Positions 1-8,405 of a stretch of 35,009 nucleotides of DNA are shown here, in pieces (within the stretch, counting starts at the first letter, position 1; each line of letters begins with the position of its first letter). The stretch spans positions 1-35,009 of the forward strand of contig QUBZ01000045.1 in assembly GCA_014338005.1 (NCBI GenBank), read 5' to 3'. This DNA comes from Chloroflexota bacterium. GTDB lineage: Bacteria > Chloroflexota > Anaerolineae > Aggregatilineales > Phototrophicaceae. The translations under genes were made by a program, and so were the position numbers. Under the pieces are notes generated by a model, which saw only the letters and a list, made by a program, of their open reading frames with translations, was not told the DNA's origin and ran no database searches.

Positions 1-96
1 CCTTTCAGGCTCATCTGGATAACACGTTCTTTCATTTCGACTGGATTGACAAATACCTACCAAGTCCATTATGTCATTCCGTTTTCATTTGACCAT
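1..96. repeat. Terminal inverted repeat, left copy (96 bp)
   Basis: Bases 1-96 are the exact reverse complement of 34913-35008 (base i pairs with 35009-i); identity ends at 97. The copy is AT-rich (about 42% G+C over 1-60, hand counted) in a GC-rich window. Read outward on the minus strand it contains a short open frame starting at 35, MKERVIQMSLK, that runs off the end; the right copy has the same frame in the opposite orientation. Read inward, the frame that is part of the right-end methyltransferase stops here at a TAG at 97-99. It could be a multicopy element at which assembly stopped, a real inverted duplication, or a fold-back assembly artefact. Confidence 0.95.
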
Positions 97-103
97 TAGA
101 AAG

Positions 104-174
104 TCCCCTCTCCATTTTATGGCGACCCGAATGGGGACGAATGTCCCCTGAGGGGAGGGGATTTAGGGGTGGGG
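104..174. repeat. C/G-rich palindromic dispersed repeat, copy A
   Basis: This intergenic element starts with a C-rich stretch (TCCCCTCTCC), has a core GGCGACCCGAATGGGGACG and ends with G-rich ATTTAGGGGTGGGG. It contains the inner inverted repeat GGGGACGAATGTCCCC. The core is nearly identical to that of copy B at 1255-1328, and the two copies flank the phosphatase-acetyltransferase gene in the same orientation. Related copies lie at 11134-11203 and 25389-25512. It resembles a REP- or MITE-like non-coding element; no transposase is visible nearby. Confidence 0.85.
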
Positions 175-193
175 ATAGCTTTCAAGCGATCTT

Positions 194-1207
194 TCAGCCC
201 TCTGTATATTCCGAGCGCAGCAGGCCGTACAGCCCCAGGTCTATGAGTTCGCCGTTTTTGCGAATGTGCTGCCGCAGGATGCCTTCGTACTTCATGCCGG
301 CTTTTTGCATCACGCGCGCGGAGGCCGGGTTAGTGGTGAAATAAGCGGCGTAGATGCGGTTGAGCCGGCGCTCCTCGAAGCCAAACCGGATCACCCGGCG
401 CGCCGCCTCGGTGGCGTAACCCTGCCCCCAGTACGGTTTACCGACCCAGTAGCCCAGTTCGCCGCGCTGGTGTTCCGTCTGGATGCCCAGCCGGATCGCC
501 CCCAGGAGAACGCCGGAAGTTTTACGAATGATGGCGAACACGTAATCCTCCCCCCGCTCGAACGACTCGTGCGTGCCGCGAATCCAGGCTTCCGCCGCGC
601 CGTCCGGGTAGGGATGCGGGATGGTCAGCGTGGTGGCGGCGATGGCCGGATGCCCCGCCAGTTCCTGTATGGTCGGCGCATCGGCCATTTCCAACTGGCG
701 CAGCAGCAGGCGTTCGGTTTCCAGGGCGGGGAAAGCGGTGTTCGTTTCGATGCCCAGGCCGCGCACCTTTTTCATATGATCCCACATCTCGCCGAAGCTG
801 ACATCTGCCCGGTAGTGCGCGCGCAGCGACTCCCACAATGCCGGATGCGGCATGGCGTAAGGGTGGTTGACCTGAATCGCCCGGTAGGCATCCACCAAGC
901 TTAACCCTTCTTCTTCCACCAGGGCGGCGGTGGCGAACGTCACCGAGCGGCTGATGCCCGCGCCGCAGGCCGCCAGGATGGCGCGACCGGCGGCTTTTTG
1001 CGCCCGGATGAAGGCCACCCCGCGCTGGAGGGCATCGTCCGGCAGCGGTTCACCGTCCTCGACCGGCAGGTACAGCACTTCAACGCCCGGCTGTTCGACG
1101 TTTTCGGCCAGCAGCAGCATCGCGCCGATGTGATGCGCGCGCAGCAGTTCCCGATCAATCGTTTCCCGGTATTTGCCGATATACAGCCAGGGGCGGATTC
1201 GATACAT
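194..1207 (-). CDS. Dual-specificity phosphatase-like / GNAT acetyltransferase fusion protein
   Basis: A 337-residue two-domain protein. Residues 1-150 look like a dual-specificity/tyrosine phosphatase: the CX5R loop is CGAGISRS with Cys81, Arg87 and Ser88, and Asp51 is a candidate general acid about 30 residues upstream. The His that usually precedes the catalytic Cys is Ala80, so activity is uncertain. Residues about 160-335 are a RimJ/RimL-type GNAT N-acetyltransferase, with TERLLLRQLEMAD at the domain start and the acetyl-CoA loop YWGQGYATEA (259-268). The family acetylates N-terminal or side-chain amines; the substrate here is unknown. The ATG start is the only good one before the phosphatase fold. 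It is a single gene bounded by repeat copies A and B. The fusion is seen directly; a link between dephosphorylation and acetylation is inference. Confidence 0.85.
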   Translation of the reverse strand: MYRIRPWLYIGKYRETIDRELLRAHHIGAMLLLAENVEQPGVEVLYLPVEDGEPLPDDALQRGVAFIRAQKAAGRAILAACGAGISRSVTFATAALVEEEGLSLVDAYRAIQVNHPYAMPHPALWESLRAHYRADVSFGEMWDHMKKVRGLGIETNTAFPALETERLLLRQLEMADAPTIQELAGHPAIAATTLTIPHPYPDGAAEAWIRGTHESFERGEDYVFAIIRKTSGVLLGAIRLGIQTEHQRGELGYWVGKPYWGQGYATEAARRVIRFGFEERRLNRIYAAYFTTNPASARVMQKAGMKYEGILRQHIRKNGELIDLGLYGLLRSEYTEG

Positions 1208-1254
1208 GGGGTGTCAAGTCTCCAGTCAACAGTTTCCAGAGCGTGCCTGCAAAT

Positions 1255-1328
1255 CTCCTCGCCCCTTCTTGAATTCGGCGACCCGAATGGGGACGTATGT
1301 CCCTTGAGGGGATGGGCCGGGAGTGGGG
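1255..1328. repeat. C/G-rich palindromic dispersed repeat, copy B
   Basis: The copy lies in the 132-bp gap between the phosphatase-acetyltransferase start and the dtd stop. Its core CGGCGACCCGAATGGGGACG followed by ATGTCCCTTGAGGGGA matches copy A at all but two or three positions and has the same orientation. The outer arms (CTCCTCGCCCC and GAGTGGGG) are more diverged. No other feature is visible in this gap. Confidence 0.8.
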
Positions 1329-1339
1329 TTAACATTACG

Positions 1340-1792
1340 TCAGGCCAGTTCGTCGGAATCGAGGATGATCGTCACCGGGCCGTCGTTGTGGATTTCCACC
1401 TGCATCATCGCGCCGAAGACGCCGTTTTCGACGCGCTGCACCCCTTCGGCGCGCAGGCGTTCGGCGTAACAGGCCACCAGCGGCGCGGCGGCCTCCGGGC
1501 GGGCGGCATCGGTGAAACTGGGGCGGCGTCCCCGGCGCGTATCGGCATACAGCGTGAACTGCGACACCACCAGCACACCCGCGCCCACGTCCAGCGCCGA
1601 CAGGTTCATTTTGCCCTCGGCGTCTTCAAACACGCGCAGGTGGGCGGTTTTTTTCGCCAGCAGGCCGGCCTCGGCTTCGGTATCGCCATGCCGGACGCCC
1701 ACCAGCGCCACAAAACCGCCGTCAATCGCCCCGACGACCTGCCCATCTACGACCACGCAGCCGCGCGAAACCCGCTGCAAAACAACTCTCAT
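1340..1792 (-). CDS. dtd: D-aminoacyl-tRNA deacylase
   Basis: The 150-residue protein has the full length of the DTD family. These cytoplasmic homodimers hydrolyse D-aminoacyl-tRNA (and glycyl-tRNAAla), preventing D-amino acids from entering translation. Both active-site signatures are present: SQFTLYADT (77-85) and the cross-subunit NDGPVT with the Gly-Pro pair (136-141). The MNLS motif (62-65) and the N-terminal [13 protein letters not shown] are also typical. Its ATG overlaps the TGA of the upstream DinB-like gene by four bases (ATGA), indicating translational coupling in a two-gene minus-strand operon. No defects are seen. Confidence 0.97.
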   Translation of the reverse strand: MRVVLQRVSRGCVVVDGQVVGAIDGGFVALVGVRHGDTEAEAGLLAKKTAHLRVFEDAEGKMNLSALDVGAGVLVVSQFTLYADTRRGRRPSFTDAARPEAAAPLVACYAERLRAEGVQRVENGVFGAMMQVEIHNDGPVTIILDSDELA

Positions 1793-2346
1793 AAGGCGGT
1801 GGACTGCGGCGGCTCGTAAAAAATATCTTCGACTTCGCGCATGGTCTGTAAATGCCCCTGCCAGTGGTAGTAGAAAAATTCCTGCATGGCTTGTTCCAGC
1901 GTCAAATACGTTCCAAGCGAGGGATGGTAAACCAGGCGGGTGAATTTGTCCATCGGCAGGTGCAGCACGAACTCGACGATGCGTTTTTCGCCGTGTTGGA
2001 GGCCGCGCAGGGTGGTCGGCACAAGGCGCTGTTTGAACAGCCGCGCGGTCAGATCGTTAAAACGGTTGAGCAGGTCTTCCGAAACCGGCAGGCGAATGCC
2101 AAGCAGGGCGATTTGCATCAGCCGCAGGGTGAGCGTATCCGTTAACTGTAAATGGCCCAGCATGGCCGCCAGCGACCAGCCGTGATAACGCGGCTCGTAC
2201 CAGCGGGCTTCCGGCACCAGGTCGGCCAGCCGCAGCACCTCGCGCCGCACGCGCCGGATGTCCTCCACCAGCGCCTGGCGGTCGGCCTCGCCGTCCAAAA
2301 AGCGGTAATCGCGTTTAATGTCTTTCGTCATCAGTTTATTCCCCAA
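1789..2346 (-). CDS. DinB-superfamily protein
   Basis: A 185-residue protein with the four-helix-bundle pattern of the DinB/YfiT superfamily. Possible metal-binding histidines are H65 in [12 protein letters not shown], and H161 and H165 in [11 protein letters not shown]. Members of this superfamily are metal-dependent enzymes, often thiol transferases, or stress-associated proteins; the reaction here cannot be assigned. The first gene of the DinB-dtd pair, it overlaps dtd by four bases. The TTG at 2346 gives the longest frame; an ATG five codons in (2331) is an equally good start, because a GGAGAG stretch lies just upstream of both. It is divergent from the histidine kinase at 2507. Confidence 0.75.
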   Translation of the reverse strand: MGNKLMTKDIKRDYRFLDGEADRQALVEDIRRVRREVLRLADLVPEARWYEPRYHGWSLAAMLGHLQLTDTLTLRLMQIALLGIRLPVSEDLLNRFNDLTARLFKQRLVPTTLRGLQHGEKRIVEFVLHLPMDKFTRLVYHPSLGTYLTLEQAMQEFFYYHWQGHLQTMREVEDIFYEPPQSTAL

Positions 2347-2462
2347 CGCTCTCCTACTTTAATCGTACCGTTATTAAAGGGTGGGCGTCAATGAGGGGCA
2401 GTTTAGAAATCCTCATGCGTAAGCCCTGGGTGAAATCTGGACAGGAGATTTAGATTGTGTGC

Positions 2463-2471
2463 TGTTATAAT
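2463..2471 (+). promoter_or_regulatory. Probable extended -10 promoter for the first histidine kinase
   Basis: TGTTATAAT is a perfect TATAAT hexamer (2466-2471) preceded by an extended -10 TG, about 35 bp before the ATG at 2507. No convincing -35 lies at 17 bp; a TGGACA at 2438-2443 is too far away (22-bp spacer). This is a motif call only. Confidence 0.5.
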
Positions 2472-2506
2472 AAAATTATGACCCAATCTTTTACCACCAT
2501 ACCGGC

Positions 2507-4846
2507 ATGACCAATCCTGTATCTGTCCAGAAAGTCCCGGTTAAAAACCGTTTTATCACCCGTTCCGGGCTGTTGATTGTCCTCGGCAGCCTTCCAGCCG
2601 GCGCGGTGCTGGTGGTTCTGCTGCTCGCGCCGCCGGCAGCCTTCGAGTCGGTGCGCCTGCCGGCGGTGGCGCTGGCCGCCCTCAGCCTGGCCGCCGCTTT
2701 GGTGATGGGCGCGCGCCTGCGGCAGGCCGGGCGCAGCGTGACGATAAATGGTGTGTCCAGGAACAGCCGGCAGGCAGTGGCCTGGCGGTTGGAGCAGCTC
2801 GCGCTGATCGAACGGATCGTCCAGCAAATTTCCAGCTCGCAGGATTTTAACGAGATCATTGGCAAAGTGCTGGAAATCGCCGTCCGCACTACCGGCGCGG
2901 ATATGGCCGCGCTGGCGCTGGTGACGGACGAGGATGACTTGTGGGCGATTGCGTATGAGGATGTGGATGGTCGTCCGGTGCGGTCGCACTTCGCGCAGGG
3001 GCGGGACGAAGGAGTGATTGGCCGCGTCATCCAGACCGGTAAAATGATGCTGGTGGCAGACAACAGCCGGATAGATTATTATCGGGCGTCGCCCAACCAG
3101 GTTTACCGCTCGTCGCTGGTCGTGCCGCTCATCAAGGACGGCCAGACGATTGGCGCGCTGAATGTGGAAAGCAAACTTATGAACTTCTTTGATGAAGAAC
3201 AGGCCGTCTTTTTAAAGAGTCTGGGCGCGCACGCCCTGATTAGCATCCACAACGCGCGCCTGCTGGAAGAATTGCAGTATCAGATCAATATACTCACCAG
3301 CCTGCGGGAACTGTCGCTGCGGCTGTCCAGCACGGCGGATACTTCCTCGGTCGCGGCGGCGGTTGTCGAAGCTGCCCTGGATATTCTGCGCGGCCATTAC
3401 GCCGTCCTGTTCCATTACGACGAAACGACGCGAAAACTCGCCCGGCTGACCAGCCGCGAGCTGGCCGGCCCGGATGAGGCCAGCGGCGTGGTGGATACGC
3501 TGCGCCAGGCGGCTTATCGGGCGGTCGAAACCGGCGAGATACAGGTTGTTGAAGACCTGAAAGGGCAGGACAGCCAGCGTTTGAGCCTGATGGCCGCGCC
3601 GGTTAAACGCCAGGGGCGGGTGCAGGAGGTGCTGTGCATGGTCGCCGTCGGGCGGCACGCCTTCCAGGAGCGCGAGCGCGGTGCGCTGGCTTTGCTGGCA
3701 ATCCAGGCCGCCGGCCACCTGGAAAACGCCACTCTCCACGAACGCATCCGGCAGGGCAACGACCGCATGTCGGCCATCCTGGACTCGACCCGCGATGGCG
3801 TGATCCTGATAGACGACGAAGGACGGCTGGTGGAATTTAACCCTTCCGCCGAACGGCTGCTGGGAATCCACCTGGGCGAGTATGTAGGGGAAAGCTACGT
3901 GGACGTGCTGCGGCGGCAGGCCCGCCAGTACGACCGGCCCACCGGCGGTTACACCCAGGATGAACTGGAGGCGATGGCGCAGAGCCGCTGGTTTGCGCTC
4001 GACCACATCACCCGCCGCCAGTTTAAACGCCAGATGGCGCAAAATCAGGAACTTTTTATCGAGGAAACCGGCTCGCCTGTGACCGGCAAGGATAACCGCA
4101 TCGTGGGCCGCCTGCTGGCGCTGCGCGATATTACCGAGGCCAAACAACTGGATGTATACCGCGACGAAATTACCAACATGGTCGTTCATGACCTGCGCGG
4201 GCCGCTGGCTTCGATCATCAACGGCGTCCGGCTGGCGAAGGATAATATCCCCGACATCCAGAAATACCCGATCGCCCTCCAGACGCTCAGCCTGGCGACC
4301 GTCAATGCTGAACGGCTGTTGAATCTGGTCAGCAGCCTGCTGGACATCGCCAAGCTGGAAAGCCGCCAGTTAAATCTCGACTACGGCATCCACGTGGTCG
4401 GTGACCTGATCCGCAGCGCCCACCAATCGCTGCTGCCGTCTATTCAGATGGGCAACCTCCAGGTTGAACTCATCATCCCGCCGGACCTGCCTGCCGTGCG
4501 GGTGGACGGCGAAAAAATCCGCCGTGTGTTGATTAATCTGCTGGATAACGCGCTGCGTTATACCCCTGCCGGGGGGCAGATTCAGATTTCAGCCGGGGTA
4601 GAGCGCGGCCGGGTGCTGGTGCGGGTGGCCGACAGCGGCCCCGGCATCCCCGAAGCCGAGCGCAGCCATGTTTTTGAAAAGTATCATCAGGTTCGAGGGA
4701 ACTATCCAGCGCGCGGCATTAAAGGCAGCGGCCTGGGTTTGACCTTCTGCAAGCTGGTGCTGGACGCGCACGGCCAGGAAATCTGGATCGAGCCGGACGG
4801 CCCGCTGCCCGGCGCATGTTTCGCTTTTACCCTGCCTCTGGCTTAA
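2507..4846 (+). CDS. Membrane sensor histidine kinase (2 TM, GAF-GAF-PAS-HisKA-HATPase)
   Basis: A 779-residue sensor kinase. Two hydrophobic helices (about 20-41 and 51-69) anchor it in the membrane. GAF domains follow at about 95-250 (VVPLIKDGQTIGALNVES is a typical GAF end) and, less clearly, about 265-410. A PAS domain spans about 420-540 (MSAILDSTRDGVILIDDEGR). The HisKA H-box is VVHDLRGPLAS with phospho-acceptor His561. The ATPase domain has the N-box NLLDNALRYTP (Asn681), the DSGPGIP box and a GSGLGLTFCK lid. All catalytic motifs are intact, so it should be active. No response regulator is adjacent; the only neighbour on this strand is a second kinase 103 bp downstream. The ligand cannot be inferred. 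Confidence 0.93.
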   Translation: MTNPVSVQKVPVKNRFITRSGLLIVLGSLPAGAVLVVLLLAPPAAFESVRLPAVALAALSLAAALVMGARLRQAGRSVTINGVSRNSRQAVAWRLEQLALIERIVQQISSSQDFNEIIGKVLEIAVRTTGADMAALALVTDEDDLWAIAYEDVDGRPVRSHFAQGRDEGVIGRVIQTGKMMLVADNSRIDYYRASPNQVYRSSLVVPLIKDGQTIGALNVESKLMNFFDEEQAVFLKSLGAHALISIHNARLLEELQYQINILTSLRELSLRLSSTADTSSVAAAVVEAALDILRGHYAVLFHYDETTRKLARLTSRELAGPDEASGVVDTLRQAAYRAVETGEIQVVEDLKGQDSQRLSLMAAPVKRQGRVQEVLCMVAVGRHAFQERERGALALLAIQAAGHLENATLHERIRQGNDRMSAILDSTRDGVILIDDEGRLVEFNPSAERLLGIHLGEYVGESYVDVLRRQARQYDRPTGGYTQDELEAMAQSRWFALDHITRRQFKRQMAQNQELFIEETGSPVTGKDNRIVGRLLALRDITEAKQLDVYRDEITNMVVHDLRGPLASIINGVRLAKDNIPDIQKYPIALQTLSLATVNAERLLNLVSSLLDIAKLESRQLNLDYGIHVVGDLIRSAHQSLLPSIQMGNLQVELIIPPDLPAVRVDGEKIRRVLINLLDNALRYTPAGGQIQISAGVERGRVLVRVADSGPGIPEAERSHVFEKYHQVRGNYPARGIKGSGLGLTFCKLVLDAHGQEIWIEPDGPLPGACFAFTLPLA

Positions 4847-4847
4847 A

Positions 4848-4862
4848 ATAGCCTTCGGCTAT
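4848..4862 (+). terminator. Small hairpin after the first histidine kinase (weak terminator candidate)
   Basis: ATAGCC-TTC-GGCTAT forms a 6-bp stem immediately after the stop codon. It has no T-run on the plus strand (it is followed by CAAAATCC), so intrinsic termination is doubtful and the downstream kinase may be co-transcribed. Confidence 0.3.
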
Positions 4863-4949
4863 CAAAATCCTAACCATTCTTGCCCATATACTCCGGCGAA
4901 GTGGTGTACACTAGACTCTAAAATGTCTGGAAATTGTTAAAAACGGACG

Positions 4950-7900
4950 ATGAATCGCGCATCGGTTAACCTGCTCATCCTGCTGCTGCTGGCTATCGTC
5001 ACCGGTGTGACGCTGGCGCTGCACCTGCCGGGCGAAACGGCGCTCAACCGGTATGCCGGGCAGGCGCTGGCTTACGGCGTTCTGACGGCGTTCACCCTGT
5101 ATTTTGGGATGCTGCTGTCGGAAGGCGAGTTAAGCCCCGCCCATATGGTCGGCCTGGTGGCGTTGTTGTCGCTGCCGCCGGACGCGCAGCCGGTGATGAC
5201 CTGGGCGATCTTCCTGGGCGGGGTGGCCGGGGGCGCGCTGCTGATTTTCCGCCAGCATGAGCGCCTACTGCGCCGCCCGGTGATCGCCCGCACGGCGCGC
5301 AGCGTGGTGGCCGTCAGCGCCCGTGTCACGCTCAGTTTTCTGGTAGCCGGGCAGTTTTACCGCGCCGCGGGGGGTGTGCTGCCGCTGTCGAACCTGCTGG
5401 GCGCGGGCATCCCGGCGCTGCTGCTCTGCGCGGTTTTATACATTCTGGTTTATCTGGCGATCTTCCTGCTGGAAATGTATCTGGTCGGTTATTCTGTCCA
5501 GCGCATCCTGCGAGAAAACCCGGTGGAACTGTTTGCGCTGCTGGTGCTGCCGGTTCCTTTCGGCCTGGCGACCGCGCTGCTGGTGGCGGACGTGCCGACC
5601 GCGCTGGCAATTTTCATCGCCGGGGCGGCGGCGTTTGCCCTGGCGCTGTACGGCCTCAGCCGGGCGCAGCACCAGCTTCGCCAGCAGATCAACGAGTCGC
5701 GCTCGCTGGCGGTGGTCGGCCAGGCCCTCCAGTCGGACTTAAATCTGGACTCCCTGCTGCAAACCATCTACAACCAGGTGGCGCGGCTGCTGAACGTTGA
5801 CCACTTCCTGGTGGCGCTGTACGACGGCGACCGGCAGCGGCTGGACTTCCCGCTGGCGGTCCGGGGCGGGCAGCCTTACCGTCCTGCCGAGGACGCCGCG
5901 AAAAATACACTGCTCCAGCACGTTTTATGGACGCAGAAGCCGCTGCTCATCAGCCGGGATGTCAACCGCGAGGCGACGCGCCTGGGACTGCTGCCTCCCG
6001 GCGAACCGGTTTATTCCTGGATGGGCGTGCCGCTGTTAGTCGGCGGGCGGCTGCTGGGCGCGATGGTCGTGATGTCCGACGATCCTAAACATCTGCTCAA
6101 ACCGGACGACCTGCGCCTGTTAAGTATCATCGGCGCCGGCGCCGGGGCATCCATTGACAACGCGCAGCTTTACCGCCAGCAAATCACCCGCGCCGAACAG
6201 CTTGCCGTCCTTAACCGGGTGCTGGCTCTGCTGACGGTCACGCTTTCGCCGGAGGCCGTGCTGGACGCGGTAGTATCGTCGGCCTCGCTGATTTCCGGCG
6301 CGACCGGCGTGGCGGTTTTCCTGGCCGAGCAGGAATCGCTGAAACTGGCGGGCAGCGCCGGCCTCAGCGATGCTTTTACAGCGGACCCGCCTGGCCTGCT
6401 GCTGACCGATTTTCGCCAGCCGCCGGTGCTGGTGGCCGATGTTTCTGCCGATGCGCGCGCCTCGGCCAGCCGGGAGCGCCTGCGCCGGGAGAACAAAGCC
6501 GCCTGGATCGAAATGCCGCTGCTGGTGGGCGACACCGGCCTGGGTGTGCTGGTGCTTTACTTTGATACACCCCAAACGTTCGGGGAAACCGGGGTTGAGA
6601 TCATCCGCGCCTTTGTCAACCAGGCCGCCCAGGCCATCAGAAATGCGCGCCAGTACAGCAAAACCGGCCAGGCACTTGAACGCCGCGCCGAGCAGATGTA
6701 TGCGCTGGCGACGCTGGGGCGGCAGCTTACCGCGCCTATGTCCCCGCCGGAAATCGGCGCGCTGGTGCTGGCGCGCGCCCTGGAACTGACACGCGCCCAT
6801 GCCGGCCTGATCGTCTTAAAAGACGAACATTCCGGCGAGCCGGTCGTGCTGGCCGGCAGCGGCTATCCGGCGGTTTTTACCGCGTCGGCGCTGCAGCACA
6901 GCATCGCCGGCCAGGCGCTGCGTTCCGGCCACGTGCTGACCGTCCCGGATGCGCGCCGCGCGGCGCTGCCGCCCCTGCTGGAAACCGCGCGCTCGCAGCT
7001 TGCCGCGCCCATCGTGCGGGACAGCCAGCCGCAGGGTGTGATCGTGCTGGAGAGCCGCCAGGAAGATGCCTTCGGCGACGAAGACCAGCATTTTGCCATG
7101 CAGCTTGCCAACCATACCACCATCGCCATTTACAATTCGCGCCTGTTCGCGCGGGTTTCCGAAGCCCGCGACCGTCTTCAGGTCATCCTCAACGCCATGA
7201 CGGAGGCGCTGGTGCTGGTAGACCGCGCCGGGGTGATCGCCCTGGCGAACCCGCGCGTGGATTTGATCGGCCTGGCCCCGGAGCAGTTGGCCGGGCGAAA
7301 GATCGAAGACCTGCTGGCCGACCCGGAGCTGAACCTGGCCGCCCGCATGGGTTTTGAGTCCGCCAAGCAGGTCTTGGGGCTGGTGGGCGGTTTGCAGGCG
7401 CGTTCCGATTGGGTCGGCCTGGAGTCCGCCGCTTACACCGTCGAAAACGACCAGGGCGCGGTTTACATCCAGCGCGACGTGATGCCCATCAGCAGCGCCG
7501 ACGGCGCGCCGCTGGGTATTTTGATGGTGTTTTACAACCTGACCGAAGAACACGAACTGGCCCAGATGCGCGAAGACCTGTCGCGTATGATCGTGCATGA
7601 TTTACGCAGCCCGCTGACCGCCGTCACCACCGGCCTCAAGCTGCTGCGCGAGGTCGTGCCGGCCAACAATGCCTACCGCAGCATTATCGAATCCACCACC
7701 GAAACCAGCCAGCGCGCCATCCGCAAGCTGCTCAGCCGGGTGGATTCGCTGCTGGACATTTCGCGCATGGAAAGCGGCCAGCTTACCCTGGAGGCCGAGC
7801 CGACCGAACTGGCGACCCTGGTGGACAGCGTGTGCGTCGAACTCAGCCCGCTGGCGCACGAACTGGAAGTGGCGCTTAACTCCGAAGTGGGCGCGGATAT

Positions 7901-8318
7901 TCCGCTGGTTAACGTTGACCGGGACAAAATCGAGCGCGTGCTGCAAAACCTGGTGGATAACGCCCTCAAATACAGCCCGGCGGACACGGCCATCACCATC
8001 CGCGCATACCAGCCGGGGCTGGCCGGCGCGCCCGCCGGTTTTTTGCGCGTGGACGTGGCCGACCAGGGGCCGGGCGTGCCGGACGAATACAAAAGCCGCC
8101 TGTTCGACCGCTTCGTGCAGGTTAAGGGGCGGCGCGGGGCGCGGCGCGGCATCGGCCTGGGGCTGACCTTCTGCAAGATGGCCGTCGAAGCGCACGGCGG
8201 GCGCATCTGGGTGGAGAACAACCCCGGCGGCGGCAGCCTGTTCGCCTTCACCGTCCCGGTCGAAACCGCCGTCCGCCTGGACGAAACCGGCGAATGGCCG
8301 GTGACCACCTCGCCGTAA
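4950..8318 (+). CDS. Membrane sensor histidine kinase (multi-TM, 3 GAF, PAS, HisKA, HATPase)
   Basis: A 1122-residue hybrid-free sensor kinase. Residues 1-237 form an integral membrane region with about seven or eight hydrophobic helices, a MASE-like sensor with no recognised ligand. Three GAF-like domains follow (about 250-405, 415-570 and 585-735), then a PAS domain (about 742-865, LQVILNAMTEALVLVDRAG). The HisKA H-box is MIVHDLRSPLTAV with His883. The ATPase has the N-box NLVDNALKYSP (Asn1004), the DQGPGVPDE box and the lid GIGLGLTFCKMAVEAHGG. The C-terminal half is clearly related to the upstream kinase (shared HDLR-PL and GLTFCK-AHG motifs), suggesting an old duplication followed by sensor diversification. 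No receiver domain or response regulator gene is present in the window. Confidence 0.93.
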   Translation: MNRASVNLLILLLLAIVTGVTLALHLPGETALNRYAGQALAYGVLTAFTLYFGMLLSEGELSPAHMVGLVALLSLPPDAQPVMTWAIFLGGVAGGALLIFRQHERLLRRPVIARTARSVVAVSARVTLSFLVAGQFYRAAGGVLPLSNLLGAGIPALLLCAVLYILVYLAIFLLEMYLVGYSVQRILRENPVELFALLVLPVPFGLATALLVADVPTALAIFIAGAAAFALALYGLSRAQHQLRQQINESRSLAVVGQALQSDLNLDSLLQTIYNQVARLLNVDHFLVALYDGDRQRLDFPLAVRGGQPYRPAEDAAKNTLLQHVLWTQKPLLISRDVNREATRLGLLPPGEPVYSWMGVPLLVGGRLLGAMVVMSDDPKHLLKPDDLRLLSIIGAGAGASIDNAQLYRQQITRAEQLAVLNRVLALLTVTLSPEAVLDAVVSSASLISGATGVAVFLAEQESLKLAGSAGLSDAFTADPPGLLLTDFRQPPVLVADVSADARASASRERLRRENKAAWIEMPLLVGDTGLGVLVLYFDTPQTFGETGVEIIRAFVNQAAQAIRNARQYSKTGQALERRAEQMYALATLGRQLTAPMSPPEIGALVLARALELTRAHAGLIVLKDEHSGEPVVLAGSGYPAVFTASALQHSIAGQALRSGHVLTVPDARRAALPPLLETARSQLAAPIVRDSQPQGVIVLESRQEDAFGDEDQHFAMQLANHTTIAIYNSRLFARVSEARDRLQVILNAMTEALVLVDRAGVIALANPRVDLIGLAPEQLAGRKIEDLLADPELNLAARMGFESAKQVLGLVGGLQARSDWVGLESAAYTVENDQGAVYIQRDVMPISSADGAPLGILMVFYNLTEEHELAQMREDLSRMIVHDLRSPLTAVTTGLKLLREVVPANNAYRSIIESTTETSQRAIRKLLSRVDSLLDISRMESGQLTLEAEPTELATLVDSVCVELSPLAHELEVALNSEVGADIPLVNVDRDKIERVLQNLVDNALKYSPADTAITIRAYQPGLAGAPAGFLRVDVADQGPGVPDEYKSRLFDRFVQVKGRRGARRGIGLGLTFCKMAVEAHGGRIWVENNPGGGSLFAFTVPVETAVRLDETGEWPVTTSP

Positions 8319-8329
8319 GGCCTGAAGGC
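8318..8329 (+). terminator. Short GC hairpin after the second histidine kinase (weak terminator candidate)
   Basis: GGCC-TGAA-GGCC directly follows the stop codon, with a T-rich stretch (GTTTTATTTTT) beginning about 12 bases later. The stem is only 4 bp, so this is a weak call. Confidence 0.3.
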
Positions 8330-8405
8330 CGCCCACAAACGAGTTTTATTTTTCGCCCGTTGAAGGTAAACTGGTGCCAGCCTGTTCGTATACCGGGGAG
8401 ACTGC

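Noticed and set aside
3212..4189. 325-residue minus-strand open frame inside the first histidine kinase
   Set aside because: It is a shadow of the kinase, whose motifs are intact on the other strand.
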